DNA from: Candidatus Delongbacteria bacterium
GTDB lineage: Bacteria > Delongbacteria > UBA4055
Assembly (NCBI GenBank): GCA_027858795.1
Contig: JAQICF010000097.1
Span: forward strand, 1 to 26,914
Direction of reading: 5' to 3'
Length of the DNA: 26,914 bases
Both the position numbers and the translations under genes were made by a program. Positions 9,871 to 16,262 of this stretch are shown in pieces (the first letter of the stretch is position 1; each line of letters begins with the position of its first letter). The notes below the pieces were generated by a model. The model saw nothing but the letters and a program-made list of their open reading frames with translations. It was not told the DNA's origin and searched no databases.

Positions 9871-9910
9871 AATGTAAAAAAGAAGTGGTTTACCACTTCT
9901 TTTTTACATT
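9871..9910. terminator. Bidirectional terminator between convergent genes, half of it inside batC
   Basis: A perfect 19-bp inverted repeat (arms 9871-9889 and 9892-9910) with a two-base loop. Each arm has a GC-containing apex (GAAGTGGT) and a run of six A or T, so a hairpin followed by U can form in transcripts of either strand. The right arm is also the last codons of the batC gene (NVKKKW and stop), whose TAA spans the loop. Confidence 0.8.
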
Positions 9911-10630
9911 ACTTTTTTCTTTATTTATAAGAGCTTTTTTAACGTCTTTCTGAACATCTTTCTCATCATTTTCCATTGCTTCAAGGATCTTTTCAGCTTC
10001 TTCTTTTGACATTTTCTTTTTCTTCTCTTTAGACTGCTGTTGTTTCTGCTGATCTTTCTTGTCTTGCTGCTCTTTATTTTGTTGATCCTGTTTTTGCTGG
10101 TCTTGTTTTTCTTGATCTTGATCCTTTTGATCTTTATTCTGTTGCTGCTTCTGATCTTTATTTTCTTCTTTTTTATCTTGCTCTTTGTTTTGTTCTTGCT
10201 GTTGTTGTTCTTGCTGTTTCATCATTTTTTTGACGATCTCATAATTAACTACAGCTTCTTTATTATTATTATCAAGCTTAATAGCATCTTTGTAATAACT
10301 TAATGCTTCCTCAAATTTTTGCATCATAACAAAAGTATTGGCAATATTATATTTTACCTGAGAATTGAATTCTTTATTATTCCCTGACAAAGCTTTTTCA
10401 TAGCTACTCAAAGCTTCTTCATATTTTTTTTGCTGAAAGTACGAATTTCCAAGATTATAGAAAAGAGTAGGGTCTTTTTCTGAGGAGGATATCGTAGCAG
10501 AATTAAATTTTTTCTCAGCTACAGAAAAATTTTGTTTTTTATACTCTTTTTCACCGGCTTTTGCATCAACATATGTTATAGCACTTAAACTAAAAGAAAA
10601 TACAATTATAGTGATAAGCATCAGTTTCAT
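9890..10630 (-). CDS. batC: BatC-like TPR protein with Gln/Lys/Asp-rich tail
   Basis: A 246-aa protein with an N-terminal signal peptide (MKLMLITIIVFSFSLSAITY). Three TPR-like repeats cover residues about 25-130 (NLGNSYFQQKKYEEALSSYE and NIANTFVMMQKFEEALSYYK are clear). Residues about 138-215 are a very low-complexity stretch of Gln, Lys, Glu and Asp. This plan, together with the VWA protein directly upstream, matches BatC of the Bacteroides aerotolerance (Bat) operon. Its start overlaps the end of batB by four bases (ATGA), so the two are translationally coupled. It probably acts as a periplasmic scaffold; the molecular role of Bat proteins is poorly known. The last codons form one arm of a terminator hairpin. 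The low-complexity region produces a misleading long ORF on the other strand. Confidence 0.82.
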   Translation of the reverse strand: MKLMLITIIVFSFSLSAITYVDAKAGEKEYKKQNFSVAEKKFNSATISSSEKDPTLFYNLGNSYFQQKKYEEALSSYEKALSGNNKEFNSQVKYNIANTFVMMQKFEEALSYYKDAIKLDNNNKEAVVNYEIVKKMMKQQEQQQQEQNKEQDKKEENKDQKQQQNKDQKDQDQEKQDQQKQDQQNKEQQDKKDQQKQQQSKEKKKKMSKEEAEKILEAMENDEKDVQKDVKKALINKEKSNVKKKW

Positions 10631-11634
10631 TCTTGAACCTTCTTAATTTTTTTTCTCTCATTCATTGCCAGATCAATCATTAATAATATTACTCCGATCA
10701 ACAGTATGACTTGGTATCTATGTTCAAAATCTTTGAAAAGCTTAGTTCCAAACTCTTTCTTCTCAATTCTTGCAATGTCATTAAAAATATCTTCAAGTTC
10801 ACCTTCTGAAGATGTTGATAGATAATAATTTCCATTTCCCTCAGCTGCAATTTTTTTAAGATCAATTTCATTAAGCTTAGAGATTACAGTTTTACCTTCA
10901 TTATCTTTAATAAAACCTTTATCAGTTGGAATTGGTACACCTTCCAAAGAACCGATACCTATCGTATAGATGACTATTCCTTTTTCTGTTGCGGCTTTAA
11001 CTGCCTCATCAAAACCTTCTTCATGATCCTCTCCGTCACTTATGAGGATCAATAGCTTATGTTTTTTATCTTCTGCAACAAATGCTGAAGTCGATGTAGT
11101 TATTGCTTCTGAAAGTGAGGTTCCATTCTGAGGTAAAAGGGATGTATCCATAATATCAAGGAACATTAATGCAGCGTCATAATCTGAGGTTAGTGGGCTT
11201 TGCAAAAATGCTCTACTTGTAAACCCGACCAAACCGATACGATCGCCTTCCAATTTATTGATGAAATTTTTAACCACATGCTTTGTTTTCTTTATTCTGC
11301 TTGGTATAATATCCTGAGCCAGCATTGATTTGGAAAGATCGATCGCTACAACAATATCTATTCCCTGACGTTTTACGTTAACCAATCTCATTCCAAGTTG
11401 GGGTCCGATCAGTGCAATAACAATTAGAGTAAAACCTAAAATTTGAAGTATTTTCTTAAAAAGAATCTTTCTACTCGAAACAGAATCGGCTAACATCTTT
11501 TTCATTTTATCACTTAAGAAGCTATCCATTGTTTTGAATCTTGCACTTACCATGAAATAGAAGAATATAATTAATATGATGCTTATCCATAGCAAATGAA
11601 TATATTCCGGATATGTAAATTTAAGTCTTTCCAT
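10627..11634 (-). CDS. batB: BatB-like membrane protein with VWA domain
   Basis: A 335-aa inner-membrane protein. Helices are predicted at about 13-30 and 62-80 and near the C-terminus (about 308-326). The von Willebrand A domain lies between them with a complete MIDAS metal site: DLSKS (D99, S101, S103), T172 in PQNGTSLSEA and D200 in LISDGEDHEEG. The helix just before the VWA domain and the sequence IDLSKSMLAQDIIPSRI are typical of BatB rather than BatA, which usually has a DVSGSM type. The N-terminal FTYPEYIHLLW also fits. Bat operons normally contain an AAA+ MoxR ATPase, a DUF58 protein and batA upstream; here batB is the first gene, so this is a split or reduced locus. A GAGGA ribosome site and a promoter-like pair lie upstream. 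Confidence 0.88.
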   Translation of the reverse strand: MERLKFTYPEYIHLLWISIILIIFFYFMVSARFKTMDSFLSDKMKKMLADSVSSRKILFKKILQILGFTLIVIALIGPQLGMRLVNVKRQGIDIVVAIDLSKSMLAQDIIPSRIKKTKHVVKNFINKLEGDRIGLVGFTSRAFLQSPLTSDYDAALMFLDIMDTSLLPQNGTSLSEAITTSTSAFVAEDKKHKLLILISDGEDHEEGFDEAVKAATEKGIVIYTIGIGSLEGVPIPTDKGFIKDNEGKTVISKLNEIDLKKIAAEGNGNYYLSTSSEGELEDIFNDIARIEKKEFGTKLFKDFEHRYQVILLIGVILLMIDLAMNERKKIKKVQE

Positions 11635-11707
11635 TTTTCCTCAGATAAATTAATCAGTTTTACTAATTTTTTTTGCGTTAGTTCAAGACTGATCGACAAT
11701 CGAATGA

Positions 11708-11736
11708 AAAATATAAAAAAAAATGTATTTTTTCAA
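11708..11736 (-). promoter_or_regulatory. Candidate batB promoter
   Basis: Minus strand TTGAAA (11731-11736), 17 bases, TATTTT (11708-11713). The hexamers and spacing are identical to the kinase candidate at 5065-5093. It would give a leader of about 65 bases before the batB ATG. The AT-rich context lowers certainty. The rest of the 11635-11827 gap holds an inverted repeat at 11781 and no gene. Confidence 0.5.
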
Positions 11737-11780
11737 TAAAAAGAAGCAAAAGGTCACTATTTGACACTTTGCTAATGGTA

Positions 11781-11806
11781 TATTGAATTTATGTTAGAAT
11801 TCAATA
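11781..11806. promoter_or_regulatory. Perfect inverted repeat upstream of small HTH gene: candidate operator
   Basis: TATTGAATT (11781-11789), eight bases, AATTCAATA (11798-11806): a perfect 9-bp dyad, half-sites 17 bases centre to centre, ending 21 bases before the start of the winged-helix gene. The arms overlap a weak promoter-like pair (TTGAAT 11783, TACTAT 11805). It is a plausible binding site for a dimeric regulator, possibly the gene's own product. Confidence 0.5.
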
Positions 11807-11827
11807 CTATATAAAAAGGAGAATATA

Positions 11828-12025
11828 ATGGAAAGACTTGAAAGGATATTTCACATTAACAGAAATCTTAAACGAAAAGGAAAAGTCAGTGTAAGATCAT
11901 TGGCAATATCTATGAACGTTGTAGAAGACATTGTAAGAGACGATATCAGCTACATGAATGATAGATTACATGCGAATATTAAATTTAAAGTATGGAAAAG
12001 AGTTTGTTACTATCCGGAATTTTAA
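11828..12025 (+). CDS. Standalone winged-helix domain resembling the N-terminus of WYL regulators
   Basis: A 65-aa protein, MERLERIFHINRNLKRKGKV..., with an excellent AAGGAG ribosome site. The pattern (RLERIFHINRNLKRKG, then VSVRSLAISMNVVEDIVRDD as helix-turn-helix, then ISYMNDRL and a short beta wing ending YYPEF) matches the HTH_11/DeoR-like N-terminal domain of YafY/WYL transcription regulators. Those proteins are normally about 300 aa with a WYL effector domain; here the ORF stops at the end of the wing, and no WYL remnant follows. It is therefore a genuine mini-regulator or a truncated relic. The strong ribosome site and the dyad upstream favour a functional DNA-binding protein, perhaps autoregulated. 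Confidence 0.72.
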   Translation: MERLERIFHINRNLKRKGKVSVRSLAISMNVVEDIVRDDISYMNDRLHANIKFKVWKRVCYYPEF

Positions 12026-12027
12026 TC

Positions 12028-12056
12028 TTGCAAAGTTTAATAGCAAAGTATATATT
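12028..12056 (+). promoter_or_regulatory. Candidate promoter of the small secreted protein
   Basis: TTGCAA (12028-12033), 17 bases, TATATT (12051-12056), starting three bases after the stop codon of the HTH gene. This gives a leader of about 44 bases before the ATG at 12107, which has GGAGG seven bases upstream. Confidence 0.55.
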
Positions 12057-12106
12057 AAGAGTGTAAGAGTTAGATGTGTAAACACAAATAAATTTATGGA
12101 GGATAC

Positions 12107-12559
12107 ATGACAACTTCTCAAAAAAGAATTTTACTTGTTCTTTTTGTTGCAGGATTACTTATTTTTTCACGTTCCCATGTACTTTTAGCCCAAAGAGCAG
12201 GGAATGCGAATAATGCTGGTAATACTGACATTATCGGAGACCAAGAGGGTGATAATGAGTTTGATGATTCAATGGAAGATGCATTTGAAGATGATGAAAC
12301 TGAAAAAGTTGAAGCAAAAAAGATCGTAAAAAAATCAAAAAAGTACAGAAAAACGAAATCTAAGTTAACCCCTGATCAGAAGAAACAAAAATTGATCAAA
12401 AGAGAATTGAAAAGATTTGAAAACGCTAACAAAAGTATATTGAGCAGAGAAAAACGAGCGAAAAAAATACTTAAAAAATCAGAAATAGATAGAGAAAAAG
12501 AATTGATTAAACACGATAATAGAATTCAGGAAATTAATGAAATGGAATTTGATGAATAG
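12107..12559 (+). CDS. Small exported charged protein of unknown function
   Basis: A 150-aa protein, not recognised. Residues 1-29 form a signal peptide (basic start, hydrophobic LLVLFVAGLLIF core, probable cleavage after LLAQ). The mature part is almost entirely charged: an acidic block (about 43-65: GDNEFDDSMEDAFEDDETEK), then a Lys-rich block (about 66-90), then a helical, probably coiled-coil segment to the end rich in Lys, Arg and Glu. It has no cysteine and little hydrophobic content after the signal, so it is likely intrinsically disordered or an extended helix in the periplasm or outside. It has its own promoter-like pair, a GGAGG site and an intrinsic terminator, so it is a single-gene unit and probably real. 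Confidence 0.75.
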   Translation: MTTSQKRILLVLFVAGLLIFSRSHVLLAQRAGNANNAGNTDIIGDQEGDNEFDDSMEDAFEDDETEKVEAKKIVKKSKKYRKTKSKLTPDQKKQKLIKRELKRFENANKSILSREKRAKKILKKSEIDREKELIKHDNRIQEINEMEFDE

Positions 12560-12580
12560 TGATTAATTGATAAAATTGTA

Positions 12581-12607
12581 AAAAAAGCTACTTTTGTAGC
12601 TTTTTTT
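12581..12607 (+). terminator. Intrinsic terminator of the small secreted protein
   Basis: AAAAAAGCTAC, TTTT loop, GTAGC followed by seven T. It is a classic rho-independent shape 22 bases after the stop codon at 12559. Confidence 0.88.
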
Positions 12608-12636
12608 ATTTAAGAAAAAGAAAAGTCAAAATTAGC

Positions 12637-12665
12637 TTGGAAAACAGCAAATAAAGTGTTAAAAT
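12637..12665 (+). promoter_or_regulatory. Candidate promoter of response regulator-kdsB-dxs
   Basis: TTGGAA (12637-12642), 17 bases, TAAAAT (12660-12665), about 40 bases before the response-regulator ATG and just after the preceding terminator. Confidence 0.55.
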
Positions 12666-12705
12666 TATATGTTAATAACTGTGTAGTGAAAACAAGGGTA
12701 ACTTA

Positions 12706-13059
12706 ATGGCAAAAAAAAAGATTTTAGTTATAGATGATCAACCTGAGATTCTTGATATACTTTCTGAAATTATTGAAATATTAGGACATGAAGTACATGC
12801 GATCACAACAGGTAATGACCTGGAAAAGATTTTTGATGTGCATGATATTGATATAGTTATATCTGACTATCAAATGCCTGATATGACAGGATATGATATT
12901 GCTAAGATTATTAAAGATAAATATCCTAAGGTGAAGGTATATATAGTTTCAGGATATCATAGTGTTCTTTCAGATGAAAAAATGGTAAAGTATGGAGTTT
13001 GTGGACTTCTTGACAAACCATTTAAAATGGATGAATTAAAAGAGATTTTAAAGGATTAA
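12706..13059 (+). CDS. Single-domain response regulator (CheY-like receiver)
   Basis: A 117-aa protein, a receiver domain and nothing else. The acidic pair is in KILVIDDQ, the phospho-acceptor is Asp54 (VISDYQMPDMTG), the switch residue is Ser82 (IVSGYH) and the conserved lysine is Lys104 (LLDKPFKMDEL). All are intact. With no output domain it must act by protein-protein contact or as a relay step, for example as acceptor for a hybrid kinase with an HPt domain such as that at 1867-5046; that pairing is a guess from proximity. It is directly followed by kdsB (one base between stop and TTG start), so it is co-transcribed with envelope and isoprenoid genes. Confidence 0.92.
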   Translation: MAKKKILVIDDQPEILDILSEIIEILGHEVHAITTGNDLEKIFDVHDIDIVISDYQMPDMTGYDIAKIIKDKYPKVKVYIVSGYHSVLSDEKMVKYGVCGLLDKPFKMDELKEILKD

Positions 13060-13060
13060 G

Positions 13061-13792
13061 TTGAAGAATATAATTGGAGTAATACCTGCAAGATTCAACT
13101 CGACTCGATTACCTGGAAAACCTTTAAGATTGATAAATGGCAAGAGTATGTTATTGCATGTTTGCGAACAGGTTGAAAAAAGTAAGTTGATAAATAAGGT
13201 GATCGTAGCTACTGATGATGACAGAATCTTTAAACATATGGTTTTATCTAATAGGTTAGTTGTTATGACTTCAGAAGATATTAGTTCGGGTACTGACAGA
13301 TGTTGGGAAGCTTTAAAAGGTGTCGATTGTGATGTAGTTGTAAATATCCAGGGTGATGAGCCATTGATCGATCCGGAAGTAATAGATAAAACAATAGAAG
13401 CTCTGTTAAATTCTAATGATGCAGTGTGTTCTACTCCAATAAAAAATATTAGCGATAAGTCAGAACTAAAAAATGAGAATGTAGTTAAAGTAGTGAAGGA
13501 TGTTAACGGTAACGCTTTATATTTCTCAAGATCAGACATTCCTTTTGAAAGAGTTGATACAAATTTTAAATTTAAGCATATTGGGCTTTATTGTTTTAAG
13601 TATGATTTTTTAGAAAAATTTGTAAATATGGATAGGACACCTTACGAAATTTCAGAATCATTGGAGCAACTTAGAATATTAGAAAATGGATATAAAATTA
13701 AATGCGTAGAAGTGGATTACAACTCCATTGGTGTAGATACCGAAAGTGATCTCGAAGTTGTAGAATCCATCTTAAGTAAAAGAGGATATTGA
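13061..13792 (+). CDS. kdsB: 3-deoxy-manno-octulosonate cytidylyltransferase (CMP-KDO synthetase)
   Basis: A cytosolic enzyme that activates KDO with CTP for the lipopolysaccharide inner core. Length 243 aa, as usual. The N-terminus IGVIPARFNSTRLPGKPL is the nucleotide-binding signature of this family, and NIQGDEPLIDPEVI is the second hallmark (metal-binding Asp). IGLYCFKYDFL and the C-terminal VEVDYNSIGVDTESDLE (usually G-I/V-DTxxDL) are also typical. The start is TTG, one base after the upstream stop, with AAGGA six bases before it; no ATG lies nearby in frame and the N-terminal motif requires this start. Its presence shows an LPS-bearing outer membrane. It overlaps dxs by one base (TGATG). 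Confidence 0.96.
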   Translation: MKNIIGVIPARFNSTRLPGKPLRLINGKSMLLHVCEQVEKSKLINKVIVATDDDRIFKHMVLSNRLVVMTSEDISSGTDRCWEALKGVDCDVVVNIQGDEPLIDPEVIDKTIEALLNSNDAVCSTPIKNISDKSELKNENVVKVVKDVNGNALYFSRSDIPFERVDTNFKFKHIGLYCFKYDFLEKFVNMDRTPYEISESLEQLRILENGYKIKCVEVDYNSIGVDTESDLEVVESILSKRGY

Positions 13793-15669
13793 TGGACATC
13801 TTGAAAAATATCAATTCACCGTTAGATATAAAAACTTTAGATAATAAAGAATTGGAACAACTTGCTGAAGAGACAAGAGAGTTCATAATTGAGAATGTAG
13901 ATAAGACAGGTGGGCATTTAACACCAAGTTTAGGAGTCGTTGAGCTAACGATCGCTTTGCACAAAGTTTTTGATATGCCAAAAGACAAAATTGTTTGGGA
14001 TGTTGGACATCAGGCTTATGCGCATAAGATATATACAGGTAGAAGAGAAGTTTTTCATACAAATCGGCAGTTTAAAGGAATCAGTGGATTTATAAAACCT
14101 TCTGAATCTGAATATGATTCTTTTGCAGTTGGTCATGCTTCAACATCAATTTCTGCAGGTTATGGATTTGTGGCAGCTTCAGCTATGAAAGGAGAAGAGA
14201 ATAATGTTATTTCAGTAATTGGAGATGGTTCTATCACAGGTGGATTAGCATTCGAAGGTTTAAATAATGCAGGGGCTTCAAAAAGGAAATTTCTTGTAAT
14301 ATTGAATGATAATGAAATGTCTATCTCAAAAAATGTTGGAGCATTATCAAAATATTTAGCAACTCTGTTATCGGACAAGACTTTTAATAAATTAAAAAAT
14401 GAAATATGGAATATTACAGGTAAATATAAACTTGGAAGACCAATAAGAAAGGGACTCTCCAGAATTGAAAAGAGTGTTAAAACATTGTTAACGCCTGGTG
14501 TTTTATTTGAAAAGTTAGGGTTTAATTATATTGGACCGATAGATGGTCATGATATTGGAGCATTAACTAGAGTACTTGAAAATATTAAAAATGATATTTC
14601 CGGTCCGGTATTTCTACATGTTATCACAGAAAAAGGTAGAGGTTTTAAAGCAGCAGAACAGGATGTGAAAGGAACTTATCATGGTGTTGCTCCTGGTATT
14701 TTGCATAACGGTACTTCAGAAAGCAAAGTTTCTAGTCTTAAATATCAGGATGTGTTTGGAATATCTATCTGTAAATTAGCAGATAAAAATGATAAAATAG
14801 TAGCTATTACAGCAGCAATGAAAGTTGGTACAGGACTTTCTGAATTTGGCGATAAATATCCTGAGAGAATTTTTGATGTTGGTATTGCGGAAGAGCATGC
14901 AGTGACATTTTCAGCAGCACTTGCAATGGAAGGATTTAAGCCTATTGTCGCAATATATTCAACTTTTTTACAGCGTTCATTAGATCAGATAATTCATGAT
15001 TGTGCTCTGCAAGAATTAAATATGGTATTTGCACTGGATAGAGCAGGGATCGTTGGAGAAGATGGACCTACTCATCATGGTGTTTTTGATCTTTCTTATC
15101 TTCGATTTATTCCTGGTTTAATAATGATGTCACCAAGGAATGAAAGAGAGCTTTTAAATATGCTTTATACCTCCGTGGAAGAAAGTGGATTGTTTGCAAT
15201 AAGATACCCTAGAGGTACAGGTACAGGAGAAAATATTGATGTTGAACCTCAGAAGTTAGAAATTGGAAAAGGCGAAAAACTTGTTGACGGTAAAAATATT
15301 GCATTCTTAACAATTGGAAATATCACTAATAATGTTATTAAGGCAGTAGATCTCCTAAAGAAAAATAGTATCAGTTGTTCAGTTTATGATATGAAATTTA
15401 TTAAACCATTAGATCGTAATATGATAAAAGAAGCTTATGATAATCATGATTGTATTATCACAGTTGAAGAGAATTCAGTAGTAGGTGGATTTGGCAGTGG
15501 TATTCTTGAAGATCTTAACAGGCAAGGTATTTACGATGCGAAAGTTAAGATCATAGGTATTGAGGATGAATTTGTAGAACATGGTAGTATGGAGAAATTA
15601 TTCGAATTGTTGAATTTACATCCAGAGGGATTAGCCAAAACATCTGAAAGATTTTTTAACAATAAATAA
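13792..15669 (+). CDS. dxs: 1-deoxy-D-xylulose-5-phosphate synthase
   Basis: The thiamine-diphosphate enzyme that joins pyruvate and glyceraldehyde 3-phosphate, the first step of the MEP isoprenoid pathway. The normal length is about 620-640; this one is 625 aa. Markers are GGHLTPSLGVVELTIALH near 40-58, DVGHQAYAHK (His73), the ThDP motif VIGDGSITGGLAFEGLNNAG (GDG at 144-146), FDVGIAEEHAVTF (the catalytic Glu of the Pyr domain), and DRAGIVGEDGPTHHG. I chose the ATG at 13792, whose A is the last base of the kdsB stop, over the TTG three bases earlier; AGAGGA lies five bases upstream. One detail: AAMKVGTGL has Lys where Pro is common (AAMPxGTGL). It is followed at once by the rimP promoter. Confidence 0.97.
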   Translation: MDILKNINSPLDIKTLDNKELEQLAEETREFIIENVDKTGGHLTPSLGVVELTIALHKVFDMPKDKIVWDVGHQAYAHKIYTGRREVFHTNRQFKGISGFIKPSESEYDSFAVGHASTSISAGYGFVAASAMKGEENNVISVIGDGSITGGLAFEGLNNAGASKRKFLVILNDNEMSISKNVGALSKYLATLLSDKTFNKLKNEIWNITGKYKLGRPIRKGLSRIEKSVKTLLTPGVLFEKLGFNYIGPIDGHDIGALTRVLENIKNDISGPVFLHVITEKGRGFKAAEQDVKGTYHGVAPGILHNGTSESKVSSLKYQDVFGISICKLADKNDKIVAITAAMKVGTGLSEFGDKYPERIFDVGIAEEHAVTFSAALAMEGFKPIVAIYSTFLQRSLDQIIHDCALQELNMVFALDRAGIVGEDGPTHHGVFDLSYLRFIPGLIMMSPRNERELLNMLYTSVEESGLFAIRYPRGTGTGENIDVEPQKLEIGKGEKLVDGKNIAFLTIGNITNNVIKAVDLLKKNSISCSVYDMKFIKPLDRNMIKEAYDNHDCIITVEENSVVGGFGSGILEDLNRQGIYDAKVKIIGIEDEFVEHGSMEKLFELLNLHPEGLAKTSERFFNNK

Positions 15670-15670
15670 C

Positions 15671-15699
15671 TTGCTTTTGGTTCTATATTATGTTATATT
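15671..15699 (+). promoter_or_regulatory. Promoter of the rimP-nusA-infB operon
   Basis: TTGCTT (15671-15676), 17 bases, TATATT (15694-15699), beginning one base after the dxs stop. Predicted transcription start is near 15706, only about 22 bases before the hairpin at 15728, so every transcript from it begins with a terminator-like leader. Confidence 0.6.
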
Positions 15700-15727
15700 C
15701 GACTTGTTATATAGTTGAGGCTTTGAG

Positions 15728-15752
15728 AAAGTGGGAAATATCCCACTTTTTT
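15728..15752 (+). terminator. Terminator/attenuator hairpin ahead of rimP
   Basis: AAAGTGGGA, AATA loop, TCCCACTTT and further T to 15752: a strong intrinsic terminator. It stops dxs transcripts but also lies between the rimP promoter and the rimP start (15783). A hairpin of this shape just before rimP resembles the rimP leader known in other bacteria, where premature termination is thought to control the nusA operon. Regulation here is inferred. Confidence 0.8.
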
Positions 15753-15782
15753 GTTAAATAACGAAACAGAAAAAAAAGATAA

Positions 15783-16250
15783 ATGACATTATTAAACGAA
15801 ATAATACAAGCTATAGAACCCATCGTTGCTAAACATGGACAGGAAGTAGTCGAAGTAACTTTTGAAGAAAATTCACGTGATAAGAAACTAAAAGTTATTG
15901 TTGGTTCATTAAAAGGTCCTGGAATAAAAGACTTAACTTCAATAACAAAAGAGTTCAATAAATTGAATGAAGCTAATGTAATAATTCCCTTTGATTTTAG
16001 CTTAGATGTCAGTTCGCCGGGTTTGGATAGACCATTACAGACTCAATCGGATTTTAAAAGGAACTTCGAAAGAGAAGTTGATATAAAGTATAAAGATGAG
16101 AATAACGTAATACATAAGGATTCAGGAACAATTGTAGAGGTTTCCGAAACGAATGTTACTATCAACATCAGTAAAAACGAAAATAAAAAGATACAGCTTG
16201 AAGATATAATAAAAGCAAAATTAGTTATAAAAATCGGAAAAAGAAAATAG
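15783..16250 (+). CDS. rimP: Ribosome maturation factor RimP
   Basis: A 155-aa cytosolic protein needed for late 30S subunit assembly. It has the two-domain RimP plan: an N-terminal alpha-beta domain (IVAKHGQEVVEVTFEENSRDKKLKVIV) and the conserved centre FSLDVSSPGLDRPLQTQSDF (family hallmark VSSPGLDRPL), then a C-terminal Sm-like barrel (about 90-155). It is the first gene of the rimP-nusA-infB-rbfA-truB operon, an order conserved across bacteria. The ribosome site is weak (an A-rich run rather than AGGAG), in keeping with a controlled leader. The hairpin at 15728 lies in its 5' leader. Confidence 0.96.
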   Translation: MTLLNEIIQAIEPIVAKHGQEVVEVTFEENSRDKKLKVIVGSLKGPGIKDLTSITKEFNKLNEANVIIPFDFSLDVSSPGLDRPLQTQSDFKRNFEREVDIKYKDENNVIHKDSGTIVEVSETNVTINISKNENKKIQLEDIIKAKLVIKIGKRK

Positions 16251-16262
16251 GAGTTAAATCTA

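Noticed and set aside
10040..10303. Leucine/phenylalanine-rich ORF on the plus strand that looks like a membrane protein
   Set aside because: It is the complement of the Gln/Lys/Asp-rich tail of BatC; CAA, AAA and GAA codons read backwards as TTG, TTT and TTC.
11761..11789. Promoter beginning with the perfect TTGACA at 11761
   Set aside because: No reasonable -10 hexamer lies 16-18 bases downstream (TGAATT at 17), so I did not call it.
13048..13539. 163-codon ORF on the minus strand across kdsB
   Set aside because: It is antisense to kdsB, whose family motifs are complete on the plus strand.
13789..13791. TTG start for dxs
   Set aside because: The next codon is ATG (13792), well spaced from AGAGGA and giving the common TGATG overlap with kdsB.
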